From contig CAYPRX010000006.1 in the NCBI GenBank assembly GCA_964413265.1, positions 1 to 64,000 of the forward strand: a stretch of DNA of 64,000 bases, in the 5' to 3' direction. Of the stretch, positions 18,773 through 26,859 are shown one piece after another; the stretch's first letter is position 1; the number at the start of each line of letters is the position of its first letter. The translations under genes were made by a program, and so were the position numbers. Source of the stretch: CAVYGN01 sp964413265 (GTDB lineage: Bacteria > Spirochaetota > Brevinematia > Brevinematales > JAOACQ01). The notes below the pieces were generated by a model. It had not been told where the DNA came from. It was given only the letters and a program-made list of their open reading frames with translations, and searched no databases.

Positions 18773-20998
18773 TCAATGAAGGGGCAGCGGTAAACCGACA
18801 TAGCCGTAAAACAGGCTGTAAAAATAACGGGTCTGTATTACTCTTCTTATATATTCCCGTGTCTCATCGTAATCTATGGATTCAATCCAGAGCTCGTTGC
18901 CATATGGGAACCTCTTTTTCCACCGGTTCACGGCAGGTTCCCCGGCATTATAAGCAGCAAGGGCATAAAGATAGTTATGATGGTACTTCCTGAACAAATA
19001 ATTTATATGAAAAGCTCCAATTTCAAGATTATCCCTGAAATCAAAACAATTGTATTCTTCCTTTTTCATATTTCTTTTTATAATTTCCGCTGTCGCCGGC
19101 ATCAGCTGTGCCATACCGGCAGCTCCCGCAGGCGAGACCGAATTCTTATTAAAATGGCTCTCCTCCCTGAAAACTGAAAGGGTCCAGAGGGAATCATTCG
19201 TATCTCTGGAGAAAGCCAGGATATTGCTGAAATACAGTAGTGGATATAAGATCTTTCGCATCCTTTCCTCCAGGATCGGATGATATTCCCTCCCTCCGCA
19301 AATTTTTGTTATATAGAGGTTAAGCCTGGACAGAGCCGCTCCTTCCATTCCTATGCTTCTGTAAAAATCTCCGTAGTTATAAGATGCTTTCAGTCTGCTC
19401 ACAGGGTCTGTTATTCTTCTGTCAACGATATTGAAGATTTCATGATTATAAGAAAGAAGCCCCCTGTTGAAGAATAAGAACAATTTCATAGGTAATATAC
19501 CCGTAAGCGAGTCATCGGCAAAGCCCCTGGCAATTCCATCCTGAAAATCTTTAGAGAGTTTTGACTCCTCCGGAGAAGAATCTATTTCTCCTAAAGCAGT
19601 CAGTGAATTCAGCCTGTCGGCAGGATTCATATTTATATTTTTCTTCCTGAATTCCACGGTTTCTGAAGAGAAGATATTAGAAAATGATGATCGAAGGCTG
19701 GATTCATAAGTTCCAGAAACTATACCTTCAAAAGTAAAAGGATGATATAGCTTAACCTTCAAAAATTTTATGTAAGCGTCAGAATTGTTCCCGGCGTTCA
19801 GATCATACAGAGCGTTCACATAGAGAAAATAGGGATCGTCATCATTAAACTTCAGCATCTCCCTGGCTATTTTTTCAGCATTTCCCCTGTTATCCCCTAA
19901 GATAAGCCTGAAAATTTTCCTGCTGTTGGTCTGGTCGATCTCTCCTTTTGAAATTAGAGGATACGCCCAGGAGTAAAGCTCTTCATACTTGTGCATCTTA
20001 TCAAGAATTCTTATCCAATCCTGTGTCAGCTCCGCAGTATATATTTCTACGGCTTTTTTAAGTAAAGAATAGGCCTCTCCATTATGGGAGTATTCCTGGA
20101 GAATGCCTGAAAAAGATTCTATGCAGCAAGCCGAACATCCCCCGTGATTAAAACTCACATTAAATAATTTCAAAGCTTCATCAAAATCACCCTCCCTGCA
20201 TAAAAGATAAAGCCGGCTTCTCAATATCAAATCTGCATCGTTGGTTATCGAGGCATATCTTTTCAGAAGGCGCGATGCAAAATCTGTCATATTGAATCTG
20301 TAAAAAACGTTTAAAGCCTGTGGAATTCTGTCAGGCAAAATCCTGTCAATGTCATCCTGCCTGATCAGGTTTGTTATACCGGCGAAAATAAGATTAAAAT
20401 CCCTTTCATCATTAAAATCGAATATTTCCGAAAAGAATTCATGCCTGCCCAGAGCATAGGACGAAAAAGCTCTGTACATCAACGCTGATGAATTTGTCTG
20501 TTTTAATCTGTCCAGCAATGCATAATTAAGAGTCTTCCATTCGTAAAGAAGATAAATTTTTAAAACATCGTCATAGTATACCGAACCTTGATCTAGGCGG
20601 GCGAAAAGATCTATGATTTTGCCCGGAGAATTGGTCAGAATGTTTTCATCTTCCCTGCAATAGTCTCCGTATAAGATGAGGGAATAGTAATAGATATAAT
20701 TTTCCCTGAAAAATCCTGATTCAGGATAATTGTTAAAACTGTCAGGATTTATCTTTGAGAACGCATCAGCAGCATTTTTATTATCTCTCATTTCCTGGAA
20801 ATCCCTTCCAAGAAGATAACACTCGACAGGTGAAAGGGACCCTTTCATGGATAAGACACTAATTGAGCGGCGGTAGCTGCCATCTTTGTAAAGTTTAAGT
20901 GCATCATCAAAAGTATTCGAATAAATATAGTCAATCATTAAGACTATTAAAAATTCAGTTGTCAAGAGGACTTTCATGCAAATACCAAATTCTTTCAT
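18773..20998 (-). CDS. Slt70-type soluble lytic transglycosylase
   Basis: A 741-residue protein whose C-terminal 130 residues form a GH23 transglycosylase domain. The catalytic glutamate is E613 in FREESHF; motif II is SPAGAAGMAQLMPATA, and the closing motif is ALAAYNAGEPAVNRW. The long N-terminal part (about 30-590) is helical and repeat-like, as in the Slt70 superhelical ring. The enzyme cleaves peptidoglycan to 1,6-anhydro products in the periplasm. A second methionine at residue 8 starts a better signal peptide (MKVLLTTEFLIVLMIDYIYS) and may be the true start. It overlaps the end of the RNase R gene by one base, so the two are co-transcribed. Confidence 0.9.
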   Translation of the reverse strand: MKEFGICMKVLLTTEFLIVLMIDYIYSNTFDDALKLYKDGSYRRSISVLSMKGSLSPVECYLLGRDFQEMRDNKNAADAFSKINPDSFNNYPESGFFRENYIYYYSLILYGDYCREDENILTNSPGKIIDLFARLDQGSVYYDDVLKIYLLYEWKTLNYALLDRLKQTNSSALMYRAFSSYALGRHEFFSEIFDFNDERDFNLIFAGITNLIRQDDIDRILPDRIPQALNVFYRFNMTDFASRLLKRYASITNDADLILRSRLYLLCREGDFDEALKLFNVSFNHGGCSACCIESFSGILQEYSHNGEAYSLLKKAVEIYTAELTQDWIRILDKMHKYEELYSWAYPLISKGEIDQTNSRKIFRLILGDNRGNAEKIAREMLKFNDDDPYFLYVNALYDLNAGNNSDAYIKFLKVKLYHPFTFEGIVSGTYESSLRSSFSNIFSSETVEFRKKNINMNPADRLNSLTALGEIDSSPEESKLSKDFQDGIARGFADDSLTGILPMKLFLFFNRGLLSYNHEIFNIVDRRITDPVSRLKASYNYGDFYRSIGMEGAALSRLNLYITKICGGREYHPILEERMRKILYPLLYFSNILAFSRDTNDSLWTLSVFREESHFNKNSVSPAGAAGMAQLMPATAEIIKRNMKKEEYNCFDFRDNLEIGAFHINYLFRKYHHNYLYALAAYNAGEPAVNRWKKRFPYGNELWIESIDYDETREYIRRVIQTRYFYSLFYGYVGLPLPLH

Positions 20999-22599
20999 CA
21001 GTTCGTTTCGAAAAGCAGGTCTAAAAAACCCTTTTCTACATTGACCTTTTTCACGGTAATGTTAACTCTGTCGCCAAGCGTATATTTTCTTTTAGATTTT
21101 TTCCCTATTGCGCAATAATTCTTTTCATCGTAATAATAATAATCATCGCTCATATCGCGGTATCTAACCAGACCTTCAACCCCGAATATCCTGATCTGTA
21201 CAAAAATACCAAAGGATGAAACACCTGTAATAATTCCATCGAATTTCTTATGGACTTTCGATTCCATAAAACGGATCGATTTTATTTTATAAAAATCCCT
21301 CTCGCTTTCCATAGCAACCCTTTCCATTGTGGATATATGGTCTGCTATCTTTCTCAATTCATCCTTGCTATAGACGGCAGAGTCTTTTTTGTTTTTCGAT
21401 ATGTAATTTTTAATCAACCTGTGAACAATAAGGTCGGCATAACGCCTGATAGGAGAAGTAAAATGTGTATAGTACTCGAAACCCAGGCCGAAATGTCCTA
21501 TATTATCGGTATCATACCTCGCCTGCTGCATTGAACGGAGTAGAAGCTGGCTTACGAGCTCCCTGTGAGGCATATTCCTTGATTCGTCCAGTACCCTCTG
21601 GAGTTCAACAGGTGACGGGACCGGAACACCGTAAATTTTATGACCCAGTTTCAGTGCGAGCCTGACAAAATCCTGGATTTTCTCCGCTGTAGGTTCGCTG
21701 TGTATCCTGTAAATCGATATACCCTTTTCACCGAGGAATTTCGCTGTTATCCGGTTTGCAACAAGCATAAACTCCTCGATTATCCTTTCTGAAGCGAGGC
21801 GATCCTTAAGCCAGAATTTAACCGGTTCGCCACTTTCATCAAGAACACATTTTTGCTCCCTGAAATCCAGGTCCAGGGCGCCTTCCCTGATCCTCTTTTT
21901 ATAGAGGATCTGGTACAGTTCGTTCATCTGAGTCAAGCTTTTTTTTAGTTCCGGCGAGGGATATGCCTCTTTTCCATCTATGTAATCCTGAACTTTTTCA
22001 TAGGTCAGCCTGTAGCTTGTGTGTATTATAGATTCATGCAGGGAATATTTTATTACTGTCCCCATCCTGTCTATCTCCATGATAATAGACAGCGTCAGCC
22101 TGTCCACGTCAGGGTTAAGACTGCAAATTCCGTTTGAAAGCTTTTCGGGGAACATCGGCACAACCCTTGTGATAAAATAGAAACTGTTGGCCCGTCTCCG
22201 GGCTTCCCTGTCCAGAAGAGAATCTTTTTTTACATAATATGAGACATCAGCGATATGAACACCCAGTTTCCAGCCGTCTGATAATTTTTCGATAGAGACA
22301 GCGTCATCAAGATCCTTAGCGTCCTCACCGTCAATCGTGAAGACTAAATCCCGCCTGAGATCCCGGCGATTAAGAATATCGCGTGTATCTATTCTTTCCG
22401 GGATTACTTCCGATTCGCGAAGTACCCTCGATGGAAATTTTTCCCTTATTTTATATTTCTCAAGAATAGCTCGAAAATCATCCGCTGCAGCGGAGCCTTT
22501 CCTGAAGGCCTTTTCAATAAAACGCCTGTCGACCGGGGTTCCATCAGATCTCACTTTTCCCCTCATCATGGAACCTTTTCTCATTTCCTGAAGTGCCAA
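20998..22599 (-). CDS. RNase R/II-family exoribonuclease, short form
   Basis: A 533-residue RNB-domain 3'-5' exoribonuclease. The catalytic aspartates are in FTIDGEDAKDLDDAVSI (about 87-103); HIADVSYYV, FTSPIRRYADLIVHR and a C-terminal S1 RNA-binding domain (KFDGIITGVSSFGIFV) follow. The usual RNase R N-terminus, a winged helix and two cold-shock domains of about 200 residues, is missing; only about 85 basic residues precede the RNB domain. The start is TTG at 22599, with AGGAG eight bases before it; no better upstream start was seen. It leads the transglycosylase gene and follows a small unknown gene by 37 bp. Confidence 0.87.
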   Translation of the reverse strand: MALQEMRKGSMMRGKVRSDGTPVDRRFIEKAFRKGSAAADDFRAILEKYKIREKFPSRVLRESEVIPERIDTRDILNRRDLRRDLVFTIDGEDAKDLDDAVSIEKLSDGWKLGVHIADVSYYVKKDSLLDREARRRANSFYFITRVVPMFPEKLSNGICSLNPDVDRLTLSIIMEIDRMGTVIKYSLHESIIHTSYRLTYEKVQDYIDGKEAYPSPELKKSLTQMNELYQILYKKRIREGALDLDFREQKCVLDESGEPVKFWLKDRLASERIIEEFMLVANRITAKFLGEKGISIYRIHSEPTAEKIQDFVRLALKLGHKIYGVPVPSPVELQRVLDESRNMPHRELVSQLLLRSMQQARYDTDNIGHFGLGFEYYTHFTSPIRRYADLIVHRLIKNYISKNKKDSAVYSKDELRKIADHISTMERVAMESERDFYKIKSIRFMESKVHKKFDGIITGVSSFGIFVQIRIFGVEGLVRYRDMSDDYYYYDEKNYCAIGKKSKRKYTLGDRVNITVKKVNVEKGFLDLLFETN

Positions 22600-22636
22600 C
22601 TTTAACTCCTAATATGTAAGACATCCGCCGGTCAGG

Positions 22637-22969
22637 TCAGTCTATAATATCGATAAAGTTTCCTTTACCCTCTTCCTTTTTCGCCGGTTTATAAGTATCA
22701 TTCACAGGTCTGCTTTTTTTCCCTTTTCCTTTCGGAATTCCCCCGCCGCCCTCTTTGTTCTTGCCTGAATCCGGGTTTATTTTATTAAATTCACCCGAAT
22801 ATTGCTCCAGATATTTGACAGTTGCATTTGTTTCAATGGATTGCTGACGGGTCTTTTCAAAGCTCATCAGCTGGCCGCTTTGAGCAGCATTTGTAGCACG
22901 TGCAATATTTTCCGAATGATCAGGTACCTTTGAAAAAAGGACCTGCAGGTCAATAGGTAAAACGCTCAT
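22637..22969 (-). CDS. Small hydrophilic protein, unknown function
   Basis: A 110-residue protein that I do not recognise with certainty. The N-terminal MSVLPIDLQVLFSKV plus a following helix rich in A, Q and S looks structured. The C-terminal half is a low-complexity, basic, Gly/Lys/Pro-rich tail (GGGGIPKGKGKKSRP). No signal peptide or membrane segment is seen. A GGAGAGG ribosome-binding site precedes the ATG. It lies about 35 bp downstream of the RNase P RNA and just upstream of the RNase R-type gene, so it may belong to an RNA-processing transcript. That is context only. Confidence 0.7.
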   Translation of the reverse strand: MSVLPIDLQVLFSKVPDHSENIARATNAAQSGQLMSFEKTRQQSIETNATVKYLEQYSGEFNKINPDSGKNKEGGGGIPKGKGKKSRPVNDTYKPAKKEEGKGNFIDIID

Positions 22970-23003
22970 TGGCGCCTCTCCGAATATCGCCCCTTTTATT
23001 ATT

Positions 23004-23409
23004 TGAAAGCAGGCTTTTAAGCCGGGTCCTGTCAGCGGAAACCCAAAGTTCCCGAAGGGGAAACATCTATCTTGATTTATTCTTACGAATAAATTCTAGC
23101 GGTTTACCCGCATTCCCTTCCCACTGAGTGGGAAGCCGCAAAGCCGCGTAGTCAGAATGCCTATTTAACCTTGCATCAGAGGGGGCTTGCCATGCCGGGC
23201 TACTTATGCAGCCCGCGGTGGTCTCTTAAACCGCCTTTTCACCCTTACCCGGTATCTTATAAAGAAACCCGGCGGTATCTTTTCTGTGGCGCTATCCATC
23301 CCCGCTCTTTTTGACCGGGGTCCGGCTGTTAACCGGCCTCCTGCTATAAAATGCCCGGACTTTCCTCCCTCCCGAAACCGGGAGAGCGTTTCCCCAGCCT
23401 GCTTTAACC
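23004..23409 (-). ncRNA. rnpB: RNase P RNA, bacterial type A
   Basis: Read on the minus strand, this 406-nt stretch has the landmarks of RNase P RNA. The 5' end AAAGCAGGCTGGGG can pair with the 3' end AAAAGCCTGCTTTC (helix P1). GGAGGAAAGTCCGGGC (23353-23368) is the universal CR I region. GATACCGGGTAAGGGTGAAA, AAGAGACCACCG and TGACAGGACCCGGCTTA follow in the expected order. The RNA is the ribozyme that trims tRNA 5' leaders. The gap between the small unknown gene and the LysM gene is otherwise empty. No T-run terminator is seen after the 3' end, so read-through into the next gene is possible. Confidence 0.95.
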
Positions 23410-23416
23410 ATAATAT

Positions 23417-23445
23417 ATATTGATACTTAAAAGGCCTTTTGTCAA
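23417..23445 (-). promoter_or_regulatory. Promoter of rnpB
   Basis: TTGACA at 23440-23445 (minus strand) is followed after 17 bp by CAATAT at 23417-23422, or AATATA one base further. Transcription would then start near 23409, matching the predicted RNA 5' end. The -10 is poor but the -35 is perfect. Confidence 0.55.
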
Positions 23446-23453
23446 GTCTTTAC

Positions 23454-24266
23454 CTAAATGCACTGGTTATCCTGAATATTGTCAAAAGCTATTTCTTTCT
23501 CGCTTAATGCAGGATAAAGTTCCAGTAAATTAAGATTTTTTCTGCCGTTCCTGACTTCGAAATATACACCTGGACTTCCGGTCTTTTCCACATTCCCTGC
23601 ACTGCCGATTACCTGGTTTAGAGATACAGTCTCACCCTCTTTCACCAATCTTTCACCCAGAAAACCGTAAACTGCAAAAAGATCTCCGCCATAATAAATA
23701 ACGATCACATTATTATAGCCGTTTATTCTGCCTGAAAATTTGACTATGCCATTCCCTATGCTTTTAATTTTTGCATTTTCATTTAAAAATACAATCACTC
23801 CTCTCCCCCTGTTCTTGACCTGTTTGACATCCCCCATCTCAGCTGGCATAATAAATTTTTTATCTTTCATATAATCCTGTGGATTTTCATCCTGCAGGGA
23901 TTCGTGAGACTTTACGCCTGTCGGGAGAATCAGAACCTGCCCTTCCCTGACATTTTCATTTTCAAGCTTGTTGATTATCCTTACGGTGTCAACTTTTACA
24001 TTATAATAACGGGCTATTTTTGAGAGATTATCACCTTTTTTGACAGTATACCGGGTCAATCCCTCCGGTATGTAAAGGAGCTGCCCCCGTGAAATCATAA
24101 CGGCCTGCAATTGGTTCATTGAAGATATGACATTAGAGGGTATGTTAAATTTTTTTGAAATGCTCCAAAGTGTATCCCCGCTTTTTACCTTATATTCAAG
24201 TGAAAAAAACTGGCAAAATGTGAATAGAAAGATATTAAGCAGGCTCAAACGGCAAATAACAAGCAT
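23454..24266 (-). CDS. LysM protein with catalytically dead M23 domain
   Basis: A 270-residue exported protein. A signal peptide (about 1-22) is followed by two LysM peptidoglycan-binding modules (YKVKSGDTLWSISKKF at about 25 and YTVKKGDNLSKIARYY at about 72), then a C-terminal M23/LytM-type beta domain. Both histidine motifs of M23 endopeptidases are lost: YAHL is replaced by YGFL, and HLHFE by GVYFE. The domain should not bind zinc. Such degenerate LytM proteins (EnvC/NlpD type) activate cell-wall amidases, which is the best inferred role. It lies upstream of rnpB on the same strand. Confidence 0.88.
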   Translation of the reverse strand: MLVICRLSLLNIFLFTFCQFFSLEYKVKSGDTLWSISKKFNIPSNVISSMNQLQAVMISRGQLLYIPEGLTRYTVKKGDNLSKIARYYNVKVDTVRIINKLENENVREGQVLILPTGVKSHESLQDENPQDYMKDKKFIMPAEMGDVKQVKNRGRGVIVFLNENAKIKSIGNGIVKFSGRINGYNNVIVIYYGGDLFAVYGFLGERLVKEGETVSLNQVIGSAGNVEKTGSPGVYFEVRNGRKNLNLLELYPALSEKEIAFDNIQDNQCI

Positions 24267-24340
24267 AATTTGAAAAATAGCCCCCTATCCTTATTAAGAG
24301 ACACCTTATTGTCGGAAAACGCTTAAAGGTTCTGAACTAA

Positions 24341-24374
24341 TAAAAAGGCCCCGTCTTTTGAAAGGACGGGGCCT
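24341..24374 (-). terminator. Rho-independent terminator after the sugar-ABC ATPase gene
   Basis: On the minus strand, AGGCCCCGTC and GACGGGGCCT pair as a 10-bp G+C-rich stem around a short loop, followed by TTTTTATTAG. It lies 24 bp after the ATPase stop at 24398. Confidence 0.92.
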
Positions 24375-24397
24375 ATCCCCAACTTAGTTTATAATGT

Positions 24398-25504
24398 TTA
24401 GATTATGCACATTTCGGTCTCATTGTCGAATAAATGGGCGTTCTTCAGTTCAAATATGAAATTAACATCCGTGTCACCGATATTAAGCACAATTGACGGG
24501 TCATATTTGGCTGTAAATGTTGTGGATGATGTAGAGAAAAATATATGCTGTTCAGAACCGAGATGTTCAACAATTTCAACATTTCCAACACCTACATTGC
24601 TGTCCAGCTGGGTGTGGTAGGTAGACTTATCATATATATCCTCGGGTCTTATACCGAAGGTAACTTCCTTCCCGACATATTTAGCCGCCTTCTCGTGAAA
24701 TTGAGCTGGAAGCTTCATTTGGAAGTCGCTGAAATCAGCCCATAAAGAACCCTGCTTTTCCGTCAGCACAACATTGAAAAAGTTCATAGGAGGCGTTCCA
24801 ATAAATCCCGCAACAAATTTGTTTACTGGATTTGAATACACATCCATCGGAGAACCAATCTGCTGAATGAGCTGATTGTTCATAACTACGATCTTAGTTC
24901 CCATAGTCATAGCTTCAAGCTGGTCATGTGTGACATAAATAGATGTAACTTTGAGTTTTGCATGAAGCTTGATAAGCTCAGCTCTCATCTGGACCCTGAG
25001 TTTAGCATCGAGGTTCGAAAGAGGTTCATCGAATAAAAACACCTTCGGCCTTCTCGTTATTACCCTGCCGATCGCGACCCTCTGTTTCTGACCGCCAGAG
25101 AGTGCTTTCGGTTTCCTCTTCAAATAATCAGTTATGTTAAGGGTTTCCGCCGCTTCTTTTACCCTCCTTTTTATCTCTTCCCTGGGATAATTTCGCAATC
25201 TGAGTCCGAATGCCATATTTTCCTCAACCGTCATGTGGGGATAAAGCGCATAATTCTGGAAAACCATAGCTATATCCCTGTCTTTAGGCTGTTTGTTATT
25301 GACAAGCACATTGTCGATATAAATCTCTCCTTCAGATATCTCTTCAAGCCCGGCAAGCATCCTCAGGGTCGTAGACTTTCCGCATCCGGATGGTCCAACC
25401 AGAATAACGAATTCGCGGTCTTTGATCTCAAGGTTGACATCTTTAACGGCAACAACACCTCCTTCATAAATTTTTGTGACGTGTTTAAACAACACTTCAG
25501 CCAT
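24398..25504 (-). CDS. ABC sugar-importer ATPase (UgpC/MsmK/MalK type)
   Basis: A 368-residue CUT1-class ATP-binding subunit. It has Walker A GPSGCGKST (about 37-45), the Q-loop in VFQNYALYPHMTV, signature LSGGQKQRVAIGR, Walker B VFLFDEPLSNLDAKLR and the H-loop in YVTHDQLEAMT. The C-terminal third is the regulatory TOBE/OB region. No permease or binding-protein genes are nearby, and it has its own promoter and terminator. It thus looks like a shared MsmK-type ATPase serving several carbohydrate importers encoded elsewhere. AGGAGGATACAA precedes the ATG. Confidence 0.93.
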   Translation of the reverse strand: MAEVLFKHVTKIYEGGVVAVKDVNLEIKDREFVILVGPSGCGKSTTLRMLAGLEEISEGEIYIDNVLVNNKQPKDRDIAMVFQNYALYPHMTVEENMAFGLRLRNYPREEIKRRVKEAAETLNITDYLKRKPKALSGGQKQRVAIGRVITRRPKVFLFDEPLSNLDAKLRVQMRAELIKLHAKLKVTSIYVTHDQLEAMTMGTKIVVMNNQLIQQIGSPMDVYSNPVNKFVAGFIGTPPMNFFNVVLTEKQGSLWADFSDFQMKLPAQFHEKAAKYVGKEVTFGIRPEDIYDKSTYHTQLDSNVGVGNVEIVEHLGSEQHIFFSTSSTTFTAKYDPSIVLNIGDTDVNFIFELKNAHLFDNETEMCII

Positions 25505-25563
25505 TTGTATCCTCCTAATTTTTTTAACAATAATTTGGGTATATTATTAATTTTCCAATATAT

Positions 25564-25591
25564 ATTTTACTTTGAAAATCAAAATGGTCAA
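25564..25591 (-). promoter_or_regulatory. Promoter of the sugar-ABC ATPase gene
   Basis: On the minus strand, TTGACC (25586-25591), a 16-bp spacer and TAAAAT (25564-25569) lie about 60 bp before the ATG, in an A+T-rich gap. Confidence 0.5.
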
Positions 25592-25636
25592 TATTTTAGA
25601 TAAATATATGACATATTTAATTATCATCATGAAAGT

Positions 25637-26680
25637 TTATTCCGGCATTCTGATCATGACTTTCATTACTTTATCCTTTACTTTATCTATATATTGATAA
25701 GCCTTGTCATAATCCCCGAAACTGTAATAATCTGTAATCAGCTTGTCTGCAAAGATTTTTTTCTTACTGATCAAATCTATGGCATCGAGATAATCATTAG
25801 TCTGGTACATCAATGTGCCTATGATTCTCAGTTCCCTGTCCTGGATAAAACCCAGGTTCACTTTTACTTCTTCAGGATAAACCGCAACTGCAATAATATC
25901 GGTGCCTTTCCGGGCATTAGCTACCGCCTGCGACAATACCTCCTGAACTCCGGCACATTCAAGAATGAGATCCGCTTTATCAGCCCCGAAGGCTTTGTTT
26001 ATTTCCTCTGCAAGGATGGATTTCGATGTATTAACAGCAACATCTATCCCGCATTCAAGAGCTTTTTGAAGTCTGAAATCACTGATATCCGTGATCATTG
26101 CCTTCCCCGCTCCTCTTGCCTTAGCCGTTTGTGCAACAAGATTTCCTATCGGGCCGGCGCCAAGGATAAGAATATTCTTCCCTTCGATTTTCAGACCGCT
26201 TCTTCCAAGGCAGTGACAGGCAACTGCTTCAGGCTCAACAAGGGCGCCCTCATCAAAACTCATGGAGGAGGGAATTTTTAATACCTTAGCCATATCCACC
26301 TTGAAATACTCCCTTGCACAGCCTTCGGTTTGAAAACCCATTACTTTCAGATTATCGCATATATTATAATTTCCAGTCCGGCATGGATAACATTTACCAC
26401 AGACAACCTGAGGCTGCACAACAACCTTGTCGCCCATTTTGAATTTATTGGCCCCTGAACCGATCTCGCTGATCTCTCCTGAAAATTCATGTCCCTGTAT
26501 GACAGGGTAATGAGTATAGGGATGCTTTCCATGATAGACATGAATATCGGAGCCGCATATGCCGATACGCTTGATCTTTATGATAATTTCATTGTCTGAT
26601 GGTTTTGGGACCTTAACTTCTCTGAAAGATATCTTCCCAGGGGACATCATAATTGCTTCCATCATATATCTATCTCCCAA
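25637..26680 (-). CDS. Zinc-dependent medium-chain alcohol dehydrogenase
   Basis: A 347-residue MDR-family dehydrogenase. Catalytic-zinc ligands are in GICGSDIHVYHG and GHEFSGEI. Structural-zinc cysteines are in CGKCYPCRTGNYNIC. The nucleotide-binding turn GAGPIGNLVAQTAKARG is at about 170. The pattern is closest to the sorbitol/threonine/galactitol dehydrogenase group, so a polyol or sugar alcohol is a plausible substrate. It lies upstream of the sugar-importer ATPase on the same strand, with a promoter-containing gap of 132 bp between, so co-regulation is possible but not shown. Confidence 0.88.
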   Translation of the reverse strand: MGDRYMMEAIMMSPGKISFREVKVPKPSDNEIIIKIKRIGICGSDIHVYHGKHPYTHYPVIQGHEFSGEISEIGSGANKFKMGDKVVVQPQVVCGKCYPCRTGNYNICDNLKVMGFQTEGCAREYFKVDMAKVLKIPSSMSFDEGALVEPEAVACHCLGRSGLKIEGKNILILGAGPIGNLVAQTAKARGAGKAMITDISDFRLQKALECGIDVAVNTSKSILAEEINKAFGADKADLILECAGVQEVLSQAVANARKGTDIIAVAVYPEEVKVNLGFIQDRELRIIGTLMYQTNDYLDAIDLISKKKIFADKLITDYYSFGDYDKAYQYIDKVKDKVMKVMIRMPE

Positions 26681-26802
26681 AAATATTTCTGAATTTTATT
26701 AAAAGTCAGGGAAAAACTTTCAAGATGAATTGAATGAATATTATAGTGGAATAATATTATTTTATCAATGGTCAAAACTGCCCATCCTGATCACCTTACA
26801 CT

Positions 26803-26830
26803 TTGACAAAATCCATGGATCTTTTATAAT
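26803..26830 (+). promoter_or_regulatory. Promoter of the CNB-purB-mutS operon
   Basis: TTGACA (26803-26808), a 16-bp spacer and TATAAT (26825-26830): both hexamers are consensus. It lies about 30 bp before the ATG of the cyclic-nucleotide-binding gene, whose ribosome-binding site is GAGAGGTGG. Confidence 0.8.
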
Positions 26831-26859
26831 ATTGTTTTATTTAATAAAAGTTTAGAGAG

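Noticed and set aside
22970..23453. Riboswitch or tRNA cluster in the large gap
   Set aside because: All conserved blocks fit RNase P RNA in the right order; nothing remains for another RNA.
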